A DNA stretch of 64,000 bases from Rhineura floridana (taxonomy: Eukaryota > Chordata > Lepidosauria > Squamata > Rhineuridae). The position numbers and the translations under genes were made by a program. The notes under the pieces were generated by a model that worked only from the letters and a program-made list of their open reading frames with translations, made no database searches and was not told the DNA's origin. The stretch spans positions 74,499,120-74,563,119 of the forward strand of contig NC_084482.1 in the NCBI RefSeq assembly GCF_030035675.1, written 5' to 3'. Numbering within the stretch: position 1 is the first letter of the stretch; every line of letters starts with the position of its first letter. This document shows positions 49,206 through 59,990 of this stretch, piece after piece.

Positions 49206-49598
49206 GAGGCTGGCATAGCACAGTGGGGAGGAGAGCCTTGCTGGGAGTCCAGAGTCTGTGAGTTCAAATCCCTGCTCGTGTCTCCTGGGTGTCAAGGGCC
49301 AGCTAAAGATCACCTCCACAATGAGTGGCTCAGGAGTTACGTGCCCTGCCACCCATGCAGCTGTGGGCAAGCTGCATAGTCCCAAGGAGCCCAGTTGCCC
49401 CCCAGCTGGCAGTTGCGGACAAGGAAGGGGCTGGCTTGTGCAGCTGTGGCAAACTTAGCGGGCCCTAGCCAGCTGAGGAGGACTAGCCTCAGAGGGAGGC
49501 AATGGTAAACCCCCTCTGAATACCGCTTACCATGAAAACCTTATTCATAGGGTAGCCGTAAGTCAGGATCTACTTGAAGGCAGTCCATTTCCATTTTC
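49206..49598 (+). repeat. long composite SINE, copy 3 (complete)
   Basis: The 393-bp element is flanked by a 12-bp target duplication aaagctttctct (49194-49205 and 49599-49610). The head has a perfect A box TAGCACAGTGG (49216-49226) and B-box-like AGTTCAAATCC (49261-49271). A GC-rich middle module of about 190 bp (about 49290-49480) follows, then the Sauria-type core and BovB-like tail ('gccgtaagtcaggatctac'). The intact duplication and Pol III boxes suggest it is fairly young. Open frames over it are chance. Confidence 0.92.
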
Positions 49599-49610
49599 AA
49601 AGCTTTCTCT

Positions 49611-50335
49611 TCTCTACCCTGACGCTTTGTAGGCCTCTAGGGGAGGGATTCTGCACTTAGTATGAGAATGGGATGGATGTGATGGGGAAGGAGGAAACAG
49701 TGTTTTCTAAGTGCCTCAGAGGAGAACTGAGGAAGTTAGATAGGTGGAGCGAAGTGTGGAGTTGGACTGTCCCAGCCCTTGGGAGGAGACAGGCAGGAAG
49801 CTCCACATTGAAGATACAAACTGATCAAGGCTCAGTTTTTCAATGTATCTCCTCCATGATGAATACTCTTGAGTTAACAACTGTGTTCTGGGTAGGATCC
49901 AGCTCCTTTTTGGTCAGAGTCTTGTGCTTTCATTGTACTGCTCTGTCCCTGGTACATTAGGCTGATTGCCATACAGGATGTCTTTAAATTCTGGTACTGA
50001 GTACCTTCCAGCACCTGTAGCATTTTCCTCTGCAGAGAGAGGCTAAGATCACATTCTTAGGTAATAATCAGACCCTGGAGTTCTGTGTCTGTGGTGCATC
50101 CGCTATACTTAATGCTTCTTCCTGCTACCCAGAATAAGCCTCAAAGAGTTCCAGTTTCTAAATGCATTGCATTCCCTGCTGTTTGCACTACAGCTTATCC
50201 ATCATTTTGATCTGCCTCTGCCACTGCAAATTCCTTCCTCCTTGAGTGACTCACTGGACAGTTCTGGGAAGGATGATTTTCCACTTTGCAAGTTATTTCT
50301 TCCTTCGCTGTGGCTGTTGTGTGCATGCTGCCTCT
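49611..50335. other. gene-free intronic stretch
   Basis: No gene or repeat is recognised between the SINE and the L1 insertion. Confidence 0.45.
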
Positions 50336-50350
50336 TCACTTTTCATTTTC

Positions 50351-50899
50351 TTTTTTTTTTTACAATAATTTTTATTCAAATTTTCATAAAACAAACAAAA
50401 CAAAATCATAAAACATTCAAAGACAAAAAACAAAACAAAACAAAAATGATTAAACAAAAAAATAAAATGTTGACTTCCCATTTGTCGCAGATCAGTTATA
50501 GGTCTACAATATATAACAATCCTGTCTCTTAAATTATATTATAAAATCACTTTCCTCCAGTAGTTATCTTAATTAATCATCAAATCTCATAAACATTACT
50601 TTATTCTTTCCACAAAAAGTCAAAGAGAGGTTTCAATTCTTTAAGAAATATATCTATCAATTTTTCTCCAAATAAACATGTCGATTAATCCATCTCATTA
50701 ATAATAATAATAATCTTATTGTCATAACCATAGTCCAAATAAACATATCGATTAATCCATCTCATCAAAATCTGTTAGGTCCAATAATTTCAATAGCCAG
50801 TATTCCATTATCCATATTAATTCCATCTTCCATCTTCAATAGTCCTGTTAAGTCCAGTAATTTCAGTGTCCAATCTTCCATTATCAGTATTCCATAATA
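50351..50899 (-). mobile_element. L1 3' segment with poly(A), minus strand
   Basis: On the minus strand this reads as L1 3' untranslated sequence ending in TTTGAATAAAAATTATTGT and a poly(A) run (rev. comp. at 50351-50361). A partial internal duplication ('gagatggattaatcga' occurs twice) is visible. It is the 3' half of a single insertion whose 5' half (50900-52316) lies in the opposite orientation. Confidence 0.85.
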
Positions 50900-52316
50900 C
50901 TGGGACTTCCGGGAAGGGTGACTTCGCTTGTGCCTGCTTTTGAGATGGGCTCCCGCCTCAGAAGAAGCTTATTCAGATATAAATCAGTCAGAACATTTTT
51001 TTTTTTGACTGATGAAATTTCTCCCGGGCAGGGAGAAACGTAGAGATCAACCTCAAAAGCCTGTTTTTGTTGGGAGGACTGGATTTCATTAATTTATGAG
51101 AAAAGGTCCAGCCAGCAATGCCGGATGGACTTCCGAACAAGCTCTATCTGATTAATGCGACATGTTTATCTTTTCTTCAAAGAGAAAACGGACTAACAGG
51201 CAAGCACCCTTCTTTCTATTCTTTTTTTTACTTGGTTTAAATTGTTGCAGCAAAAAGAGATTTGTCAAATGAATCAGCTTTAAAGAACTTCTGGGTGAGC
51301 TATAACTCTTCTCTGTTATTCACGAAATTAACAGCTTATCTCTGTTTCTATTGCAAAAAGCTGTCCTGGAAGTGCATTCTAAAGATATAAACAGAAGAGG
51401 GATTTCTATTCCGAGGAGAAAAAATAAAAAATATGAACTTTGGAACATTATATTGTCTGGGACTATTCTCTTTTTGGTCTATTTTATTTTGACGAATCTG
51501 CTTCTTCACGACGCCACTAACTGTTTTGATGCTGGGAACTAAATTTGTTTTGTATTCTTGAACATAGAGAGATAAGGCAGGCTGCTCTGTTTATACTGTG
51601 ATGTCATCAAGCCTGGAATATTAACCCAATTGTTGCTGAAATAAGAAGTGGTTCTTTATTTTTGTTTTGTTTTCGTGGTTTTAAAAATGGCAATCAAGAA
51701 AGTGGCTGAGAATCAAAGTAATTATGTTTCAGAAAATAATGGATGAGATTGAGATAATGAAACAAACCCTGCGACAGGGCAGTAAGGAGCTGAAAATTGA
51801 ACTGAGCAAAATGACGCAGGAGCTTAAAGAAATAGGGGATCCTGTGAGAGAGGAGAATGAGATCAGAGATGAGAAAATAAAAAATAAAGGGAAGATACAA
51901 GCCCTGGAGATTGGAACAAATGTGGAATTGGAAAAAGATCTGGAGTTTATGGATATTAGAAATAAAATCTACTGTTTGGAATTTAACATTATCTCTGAAG
52001 AAATTAATGAAGATATTAGAGATAAAGTTATCAATGGCTTGGATAATTTTCTGGACTGGAATGATGTGATGGAGCTTGATATAGAGAAAATCTATGGAAT
52101 TAACTGCAGCCATGTGACAATGGAAAAACTCTCAAGAGATGAGCCAGTGCATTTTGTAAAAAAGAAGAACAGAGGACTTTACAACAAAATTTCAGCAACT
52201 TATTCAGAATCGATGGCAAGAAAATATTTGGGATAGAGGAAATTCCCATCAGACTCTTATTATATGACTATGGCTATGACAGCAAGATTATTATGGAATA
52301 CTGATAATGGAAGATT
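50351..52316. mobile_element. L1 LINE lacking ORF2, inserted with 5' inversion
   Basis: Flanked by a perfect 15-bp target duplication tcacttttcattttc (50336-50350, 52317-52331). The left part is the L1 3' end in minus orientation. The right part is the 5' UTR (about 50900-51686) and most of ORF1 in plus orientation. ORF1 (ATG at 51687) shows the coiled-coil region (IMKQTLRQGSKELKIELSKM) and RRM-like part (CLEFNIISEEINEDI, VMELDIEKIYGINCSHVTME), with at least two frameshifts. After EIPIRLL the frame leaves ORF1 and ends in YDYGYDSKIIMEY-stop. A perfect 28-bp inverted repeat (50872-50899 and 52289-52316) shows that both halves overlap on one RNA, so that RNA ran from ORF1 straight into the 3' UTR without ORF2. 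Confidence 0.85.
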
Positions 52317-52331
52317 TCACTTTTCATTTTC

Positions 52332-52751
52332 ATCCCCGCTGCTGGATTAATGCTTGTTAGTGCTTCAGCAGTGGTTGTGCTGATTCCCTCCTCTCTGTCA
52401 TGCTGTACCTGAAAGGGGATGTTGTGTTTGTTGCTAAGTTGGCCATCCTAGGGGCGGGGATGGGGTGAGGGAGAGAAACAAATGAGCTGCTTTTTGGTAG
52501 GACCACTTTTCCTGGTAGATTTTTGAACCACCCTGTCATCCCAAACTGGGGCTCCATCTTCCTTGTTGGAGCGTCATATGATTTTTGCGTAGCCCCTGGG
52601 CCACTTTGTGAGCATCAGTTTAGTTCTTTAACCCGCACAGGTATTTCACAGGTCAGGAGAGTTGAGTGTGGGATGATTCCTTGGTTCCAGAAAAGGGGTT
52701 TTGCTTTTCCCAGAAAATGATTTTGGGATTTGCAAATGAGACAGCAACTTG
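52332..52751. other. gene-free intronic stretch
   Basis: No feature is recognised between the L1 and the hAT element. Confidence 0.45.
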
Positions 52752-52759
52752 GTTCTAAC

Positions 52760-52863
52760 CAGGGCTGTGGAGTCGGTACGCCAAACCTTCGACTCCGATT
52801 CCTCTATTTTTCTACTGTCTGACTCCGACTCCACCCAAAATTGCTTGCGACTCCACAGCCCTG
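52760..52863. repeat. 104-bp block with a hAT end on both sides
   Basis: The block starts CAGGGCTGTGGAGTCGG and ends CGACTCCACAGCCCTG, so it has inverted ends of its own within the larger hAT. It contains several 'gactccga' units. Either a smaller MITE lies at the end of the element, or an aberrant repair duplicated a terminus. Confidence 0.8.
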
Positions 52864-52896
52864 GAAAGGGCTGAAAATGTCTTTTTAAATTGGAAG

Positions 52897-55217
52897 CTCT
52901 CATAGCTTCAAAAGAGGAAACTTCACAAAAATGAGGGGATTGGTAAAAAGAAAGCTGAAAAACAAAGTCCAGAGGGTCACATCACTCGAAAATGCTTGGA
53001 AGTTGTTTAAAAACACTATATTAGAAGCTCAACTGGAGTGCATACCGCAGATCAGAAAAGGTACCGCCAGGGCCAAGAAGATGCCAGCATGGTTAACGAG
53101 CAAAGTCAAGGAAGCTCTTAGAGGCAAAAAGTCTTCCTTCAGAAAATGGAAGTCTTGTCCAAATGAAGAAAATAAAAAAGAACACAAACTCTGGCAAAAG
53201 AAATGCAAGAAGACAATAAGGGATGCTAAAAAAGAATTTGAGGAGCACATTGCTAAGAACATAAAAACCAACAACAAAAAATTCTATAAATACATTCAAA
53301 GCAGGAGACCATCTAGGGAGACAATTGGACCCTTGGATGATAAGGGAGTCAAAGGTGTACTAAAGAACGATAAGGAGATTGCAGAGAAGCTAAATGAATT
53401 CTTTGCATCTGTCTTCACAGTGGAAGATATAGGGCAGATCCCTGAACCTGAACTAACATTTGCAGGAAGGGATTCTGAGGAACTAAGACAAATAGTGGTA
53501 ACGAGAGAGGAAGTTCTAAGCTTAATGGACAATATAAAAACTGACAAATCACCGGGCCCGGATGGCATCCACCCGAGAGTTCTCAAAGAACTCAAAGGTG
53601 AAATTGCTGATCTGCTAACTAAAATATGTAACTTGTCCCTCGGGTCCTCCTCCGTGCCTGAGGACTGGAAAGTGGCAAATGTAACGCCAATCTTCAAAAA
53701 GGGATCCAGAGGGGATCCTGGAAATTACAGGCCAGTTAGCTTAACTTCTGTCCCTGGAAAACTGGTAGAAAGTATTATTAAAGCTAGATTAACTAAGCAC
53801 ATAGAAGAACAAGCCTTGCTGAAGCAGAGCCAGCATGGCTTCTGCAAGGGAAAGTCCTGTCTCAGTAACCTATTAGAATTCTTTGAGAGTGTCAACAAGC
53901 ATATAGATAGAGGTGATCCAGTGGACATAGTGTACTTAGACTTTCAAAAAGCGTTTGACAAGGTACCTCACCAAAGGCTTCTGAGGAAGCTTAGCAGTCA
54001 TGGAATAAGAGGAGAGGTCCTCTTGTGGATAAGGGATTGGTTAAGAAGCAGAAAGCAGAGAGTAGGAATAAACGGACAGTTCTCCCAATGGAGGGCTGTA
54101 GAAAGTGGAGTCCCTCAAGGATCGGTATTGGGACCTGTACTTTTCAACTTGTTCATTAATGACCTAGAATTAGGAGTGAGCAGTGAAGTGGCCAAGTTTG
54201 CTGACGACACTAAATTGTTCAGGGTTCTTAAAACAAAAAGGGATTGCGAAGAGCTCCAAAAAGATCTCTCCAAACTGAGTGAATGGGCGGAAAAATGGCA
54301 AATGCAATTCAATATAAACAAGTGTAAAATTATGCATATTGGAGCAAAAAATCTGAATTTCACATATACGCTCATGGGGTCTGAACTGGCGGTGACCGAC
54401 CAGGAGAGAGACCTCAGGGTTGTGGTGGACAGCATGATGAAAATGTCGACCCAGTGTGCGGCAGCTGTGAAAAAGGCAAATTCCATGCCAGCAATAATTA
54501 GGAAAGGTATTGAAAATAAAACAGCCGATATCATAATGCCGTTGTATAAATCTATGGTGCGGCCGCATTTGGAATACTGTGTACAGTTCTGGTTGCCTCA
54601 TCTCAGAAAGGATATTATAGAGTTGGAAAAGGTTCAGAAGAGGGCAACCAGAATGATCAAGGGGATGGAGCGACTCCCTTACGAGGAAAGGTTGCAGCAT
54701 TTGGGGCTTTTTAGTTTAGAGAAAAGGCGGGGCAGAGGAGACATGATAGAAGTGTATAAAATTATGCATGGCATTGAGAAAGTGGATAGAGAAAAGTTCT
54801 TCTCCCTCTCTCATAATACTAGAACTCGTGGACATTCAAAGAAGCTGAATGTTGGAAGATTCAGGACAGACAAAAGGAAGTACTTCTTTACTCAGCACAT
54901 AGTTAAACTATGGAATTTGCTCCCACAAGATGCAGTAATGGCCACCAGCTTGGATGGCTTTAAAAGAAGATTAGACAAATTCATGGAGGACAGGGCTATC
55001 AATGGCTACTAGCCATGATGGCTGTGCTGTGCCACCCTAGTCAGAGGCAGCATGCTTCTGAAAACCAGTTGCCGGAAGCCTCAGGAGGGGAGAGTGTTCT
55101 TGCACTCGGGTCCTGCTTGCGGGCTTCCCCCAGGCACCTGGTAGGCCACTGTGAGAACAGGATGCTGGACTAGATGGGCCACTGGCCTGATCCAGCAGGC
55201 TGTTCTTATGTTCTTAT
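52897..55217 (+). mobile_element. CR1 LINE, 5'-truncated, with intact 693-codon frame
   Basis: An uninterrupted frame at 52931-55012 encodes the linker and whole reverse transcriptase of CR1 ORF2: MRGLVKRKLKNKVQRVTSLE, TDKSPGPDGIHPRVLKELKG, WKVANVTPIFKKGSRGDPGN, HGFCKGKSCLSNLLEF, VYLDFQKAFDKVPHQ, SGVPQGSVLGPVLFNLFIND, catalytic KFADDTKLF, and the C-terminal RPHLEYCVQFWLPHLRKD. The N-terminal endonuclease is missing, so it cannot move by itself. The upstream FKRGNFTK codons are also in frame, so 52931 is not a true start. The 3' UTR ends in 'tgttcttatgttcttat'. Lack of any stop over 2 kb makes it the youngest large LINE in the window. Confidence 0.95.
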
Positions 55218-55480
55218 AGGAGCATTTTTATCGCTGCCTGAATGTGCGCTGATCTTGGCATCACAGCATTTGTCTTCATCTGGGTCCTGTGTCATACACT
55301 GACATACAAAATGTTTTCCATTGTGAGTTATGGTGAAATGCTCAACTACAGCTGACTTCATGGGAAGCTTCTTTGACATTTTGAATTTATATTTAAAAAA
55401 AATTGTCAATCAAAATTTATTTTGAAGTCAGTACATTTCTGCTGACTCCACGACTCCAACTCCACAGCCCTGGTTCTAAC

Positions 55481-56560
55481 AACTTTGAACCATCACAAAC
55501 AGACCAGTTCTTATTTTTCCCAGTAGGCCTTGGTGCAACCTGATACTTGCATAGTACCTAAAAGAGCATCATTTAGATGTCAGCTAGTCTCTCTCACATT
55601 CTGCGTTAAGATTCTTATCCATAGGCATGTGTGTGGTGTTATACCACCAGTTAATTTTTTTCTTCCCCCATCTACCCTCTTGCTTTGTTTACTGTTTAAT
55701 CTAATGAAGAGTCCTGGAGAACCCAAAAGCTTGCCCACTGTTTTTTGCTATTTTGTTTGGCCTAATAAACATATTTCCCTACTAAGGATTTTGTGGGTTT
55801 TCTTGTGTGCCAGCACAACTACCTGTACTTTTTGAGAGAGTGATTAATTACTAATTTTATTTTGCTGGCTGCCTTCATAACTGCATGAAAACTAATAAGT
55901 TTGGGCATAGATTCTTGACAACCAGTCATGTGTTCAGAGACCATTAATTTTCCAATAATAACACCAAAGGTATTTTTGCTGCAGATAATAAACAGAAAGC
56001 AAATCTATGCCTGTTTCTACATTACTATCAAAACAGCCTAATAGTATAATGATAAGTTCCAGTGGAATGTCATATTCTGACATCTTTATAACTCACCCTC
56101 CCATACTTCTAAGATCTGAATGTAATGTGAGGAAATAAACTGGCCACTGACCAGCATTTTTATGAAAAGCAATAGAGTGGAACTCAGCCAGAGTGGAAAT
56201 CAGGCCAGTTTAAAAACTGGCCAAATGCAAATTTTTGGTGCAGTCTGGTATCTCAGTTTGACTCCTGGTTGTGGTTTGGTCAACACAGTGATGGTTTACA
56301 TTTGTGTCCAGTTCTCAGGGGCCTTTCCTACAGCAGAGGTCTTCCCAGAAATCCACAAGTATTCTTTTGGCCCATGTTATATGTGCATTTAATTAACCTG
56401 CCTTCTAACTACTAGATTCCATCCTTCTGCACTAGCATCAATCTCTGTATTTGAGTAATGAAAGAATCTCCTAGAACAGCTGCTGCAGGGGACACAGGCC
56501 GTCTTTCAGAACTTCTGCGTCAGCTTCTTTGAGTCCCCATGGGCTGCTGGAACTTCACTT
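55481..56560. other. gene-free intronic stretch
   Basis: AT-rich sequence with no recognised exon or repeat. Confidence 0.45.
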
Positions 56561-56886
56561 AGAATCATAAAATAGTAGAGTTAGAAGGGGCCTATAAGGC
56601 CATCAAGTCCAACCCCCTGCGCAATGCAGGAATCCAAATCAAAGCATTCCCGACAGATGGCTGTCCAGCTGCCTCTTGAATGCCTCCAGTGTCAGAGAGC
56701 CCACTACCTCTCTAGGTAATTGATTCCATTGTCGTATGGCTCTAACAGTTAGGAAGTTTTTCCTGATGTCCAGTCGAAATCTGGCTTCCTGCAACCCATT
56801 ATTCCGTGTCCTGCACTCTGGGACGATCGAGAAGAGATCCCAGCCCTCCTCTATTTGACAACCTTTCATGTACTTGAAGAGTGCTT
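56561..56886 (-). repeat. CR1 LINE 3' end, minus strand
   Basis: Same CR1 family as 8541-9592, on the opposite strand. It runs from 'agaatcataaaatagtagag' (the ATTCTATG-type tail) through 'ggcctataaggccatcaagt' and 'cgaaatctggcttcctgcaa'. Part of it (56639-56869) still reads as the C-terminal CR1 peptide with QWNQLPREVVGSLTLEAFKR. 5'-truncated. Confidence 0.9.
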
Positions 56887-57088
56887 ACTCTTTTTATTGC
56901 TAGTTGGTCTTTTGGGTCAAGGTCAATTGTCCTCATGCTGTAATACAGTACAAGGTTTATCCCTCAGTAAATCAAATTGGGATTATGGGTGCACAGTCTC
57001 AGTCTTGAGAAATCATACTTCCTCCGCTTGCCCTTGTTCTTTGTGTGGGTTTTGGTCCTACTCAGCACTGCTTTTCTGTTCCTTTTCA

Positions 57089-57292
57089 TACAGTGCCTTG
57101 CAAAAGTAATCGGACCCCTGACCAATGCTCTCATATTACTGAATTACAAATGGTACATTCTAATTTCATTCTGTATGATATTTTATTTTGACATTTGCTT
57201 TATGTTGGAAAATGTTTGTAAGAAACATAAAAAACTGAAACATGTTGCTTGGATAATTATTCAGCCCCTGTGCTGTAGAAGCTCCCAGTTTC
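57089..57292 (+). mobile_element. Tc1/mariner terminal fragment
   Basis: Starts TA-CAGTGCCTTGCAAAAGTAATC, a well-known Tc1-like end, after a TA target. The following 180 bases resemble the subterminal part ('tgaattacaaatggtacatt'). No transposase or right end is seen; the element stops at the (TTTA)n run. Confidence 0.75.
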
Positions 57293-57294
57293 TT

Positions 57295-57333
<39 letters not shown>

Positions 57334-57405
57334 TTGTACTTCTATACCGCCCCATAGCCGAAGCTCTCTGGGCTGTTTACAGTAACTAAATGTTGTTTTT
57401 CCTGT
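57293..57405 (-). repeat. (TTTA)n and L2-type tail
   Basis: A perfect TTTA run of about 40 bases (57296-57336) is followed on the plus strand by 'cttctataccgccccatagc' and 'tctctgggctgtttacag'. Minus strand this is a common L2-derived 3' end with its poly-TAAA tail. Confidence 0.75.
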
Positions 57406-58716
57406 GTGCGTGTTGCATATAAATTACTGGTTGGAGAGCAATCTGTGTTAATTCTCAGCCCAGGATGGGCCCTGTCATTCTGCACGGAGAGTGCCTAATC
57501 TGGGTGGCCACATGTACACATTAGGAAAGGTGTGCTGAGCAGGAGCCACTGCGGCAGACAACCACTCATTCTGTGGCCCCTAGCAGAAGCTACCTGAGGC
57601 AGTTGGGAGACAACAGCTCTTGTGTGAATCTGTCCTACCATTGTAGTAGGCAGGGAGGCAAGATGTGGCAAGGTCTTTTTGGTAGGTTTGCATCCCGGTC
57701 TTTCCTATAAGCAGTGTGTTGGTTCCCAAGGTTGGTTCTCAAGGGTGGCCTTGCACGTTCTTGGCTATCATGTGGCTGTTTAATTGTGGCATATGTTTGG
57801 GCCCAGCCCAGACCCATCACAATGTCTGCTGCCAAGACCACAGCCTTCCCTGGTCTTAAACCCGACACAGCCACAGTCCATAATGAGCTAATTTGTGCTT
57901 GGAGGATAGTGGAATGCTGGAGGGATCTATGGGTATGTGTGCTGGAGGGGCAGGGAGCCAGGCAGCAGCTGCTGGGGATGGTGCCAGGAAGCAATGAGCA
58001 GGTAGTTCTGTCTCTCTGAATTACAGTTTTTCAAATCCCAGTATGTTGGACATACAGCTGGGCTACCAAGAGCTCTGCCGTCCCTGTTGACTAGAGAGTT
58101 GTTGATTTGCTTACAGGATTTGAGCTGGGTTCCTGCTGATGCCTTTTTGCAGCTCCTGCCCTAGGATTATATGATAAGACAAATGAGAAGGCTGACTTCA
58201 CCGGTGGCAAGGGCAGGGTATTGGGCTCCTCTTTCTGCAGTTTGCTAATTGATCTGTAAGAACTTCTCTCAGGAATGTGTGTTCTCAATCAGCATACACA
58301 TCAATATACACAGTCAATCAATTATATCAATCAATATACACAAGCCATGCAGTTTCAGGAAGTCACCATTAATCTGACTCGACAATGCCAGCTCCCCCTT
58401 AGACTGGTCGAGCGCTCACTGACGTACCAAGATGAGCCAAGGTCACTGGAGAAGGCAGCAGGAAAACACTTCCCATCAACCTGCTGGCATTTCATGTCTT
58501 TAAATACCTCTAGAGAAAACCTTATGATATAATTACATACAACACCACAGCTGTGTGTGCATAAACAAGGAAGAGATGTATGCATCCTTATGTTTTGGAA
58601 CAACTTGGCAGCTCCTTGGGAGTGGTGCATAGCGCACAATGAATCGTTATACTTACATAAAACAAGCACAAAGTGTGTTATGCAATCTTTTAGTTTTAAG
58701 GAAGGGCTGTGACATC
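57406..58716. other. gene-free intronic stretch
   Basis: No exon is recognised. Two overlapping open frames on opposite strands (57635-57994, 57714-58019) have no domain, no splice context and no family resemblance. Confidence 0.45.
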
Positions 58717-58724
58717 CTTTATAT

Positions 58725-59338
58725 CAGGAGTGGGGAACCCTTTTGGCTCCACAGGCCAGATCCTTATCAGGATCTGCCTCATGGACCAAATTTGACAGGT
58801 GAGCAGGGTCTCCCACCTGTTCAATCACCCAACATCACAAATTATGTCAGATGATTTGGTGCTCTGAAGCCAGGACTTCAAAGCATCTCTCAGGCAGCAA
58901 GACGCTACTAAAAGGAAGGGGTTTTCCTTCATTTTAGCAGCTCATTTAATAAAATTAAGCGGGGGGGACCCTTTTAGCAGTGCCTCACTGCCTGCAAGGT
59001 GCTTTGAAGTACTGACTTCAAAACGTAGCCAAAGAGCAAGTTCAGGTGTGTGAGAGAGTTCCCTGGAGGGAGCTCTTGTGTGCACCGAAACCAAGCTTGA
59101 GTACAATCCTACATTGCACAAAGCTCCAGAAGGTCCGGACTAGCATCTGTTTGTTGGGCACTTTGGAAGCTGTGCGAGGGGCTAAGCCTCTTTTGGCCAA
59201 GCCCCACCCTTACCTGTCCAAAACCTGATGTCATGTATAGGGCGGATGTGCATGACTTGCCCAAAACTGCCTCACGGGCCAAATGGGGAAACCTGGCAGG
59301 CCAAGCTTGGCCTGCAAGCCGGAGGTTCCTCACTCCTG
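58725..59338. mobile_element. non-autonomous hAT, 614 bp
   Basis: Ends CAGGAGTGGGGAACC and GGTTCCTCACTCCTG are inverted repeats. The flanks ctttatat (58717-58724) and ctttacct (59339-59346) match at 6 of 8 positions, as expected of an old hAT duplication. The interior has no transposase. Shorter relatives lie at 61264-61597 and 62373-62510. Confidence 0.8.
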
Positions 59339-59346
59339 CTTTACCT

Positions 59347-59445
59347 ACAAAAGTTCTCACGTTCAGTTCCAGGCATCTCCAGGTAGGGGTGGGAAAGACC
59401 CCTGTCTGAAACTTGGAGAACCGCTGCAAGTCAGCATAGCTCATG
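59347..59445 (+). repeat. tRNA(Ala)-like SINE fragment
   Basis: Plus-strand 'cgttcagttccaggcatctc', then 'aggtaggggtgggaaagacc' and 'gaaccgctgcaagtcagcat', matching the minus-strand SINE at 36145-36320. The A-box half of the head is missing next to the hAT element. Confidence 0.7.
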
Positions 59446-59869
59446 TTGGAGAATCAGCAGCCTGCCGGCCAGATGTTTCCCTCCAAGATTTCATTTGAGC
59501 TGGACCTCTCCTTGTCTTTCCTCTCCTCCTGGCAATTTGGGGGGGGGAGGAGCCCCATTTGTGTAAATTGCTATGTGGGGGTCTAACTTTTGAGGGTTTG
59601 GTGGGAATGGTTAACCCTATCCTACCCATATATGGCTTTCCCCACCCGCCATATGGCAATTAGGAAAAAAAGATCGCATAAACACAGACTTTTGTTTGGT
59701 AAGTCTAATTGCTGCGTAGGGAAGGGGAGAGAAGCAGCGAGTGGGGATATAACAGGAGGGGATGTTTAAATGGCTGGGTGTGGCTGGGCGGGAATGGATG
59801 AGGCTTTGGCTCTGTCCATGTTTGGCTTTGGCATGTAGTCCCAGAGTACTGGGTTAGATGGACCGACCT

Positions 59870-59990
59870 GGTGCTGTCCAGATGTTTTGGACTGCAACTC
59901 TCATCAGGCCCAGACAATATGGCCAGTGGTCAGAGATTATAGAAATTGTAGTCCTAAACATCTGGAGAGCACCCAGTTGGGGAAGGCTGC
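59870..59990. mobile_element. palindromic MITE
   Basis: 'gtgctgtccagatgttttgg' at the left is the reverse complement of 'acatctggagagcaccca' at the right with a few differences. The 'ctgcaactctcatcagg' to 'tagaaattgtagtc' centre is the common form of this family (other members at 16.0, 16.9, 61.1 and 62.4 kb). Confidence 0.7.

Larger units (their letters stand above)
52760..55472 (-). mobile_element. hAT transposon remnant, internally deleted, interrupted by CR1
   Basis: Ends are CAGGGCTGTGGAGT-type terminal inverted repeats, with a perfect 8-bp target duplication gttctaac at 52752-52759 and 55473-55480, which fits hAT. On the minus strand the right part encodes the transposase N-terminus (MSKKLPMKSAVVEHFTITH ... 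FVCQCMTQDPDEDKCCDAKI), a BED-type zinc finger start. The left part continues with RASNLKRHFQ and then runs directly into terminal sequence, so the catalytic domain is deleted. A CR1 (52897-55217) splits the BED finger. Removing the CR1 leaves about 390 bp. Confidence 0.9.

Noticed and set aside
49194-49610. Long frames (137 and 127 residues) over 49.0-49.4 kb as genes
   Set aside because: They coincide with a SINE bounded by a target duplication and recur in the other SINE copies.
52931-55012. A host gene encoding 693 residues
   Set aside because: The sequence is a CR1 reverse transcriptase with FADD and other family motifs, a CR1 3' tail, and insertion inside a hAT element.
57635-58019. Overlapping open frames of 119 and 101 residues
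   Set aside because: Opposite strands, no family resemblance, no splice or promoter context in a GIPC1 intron.
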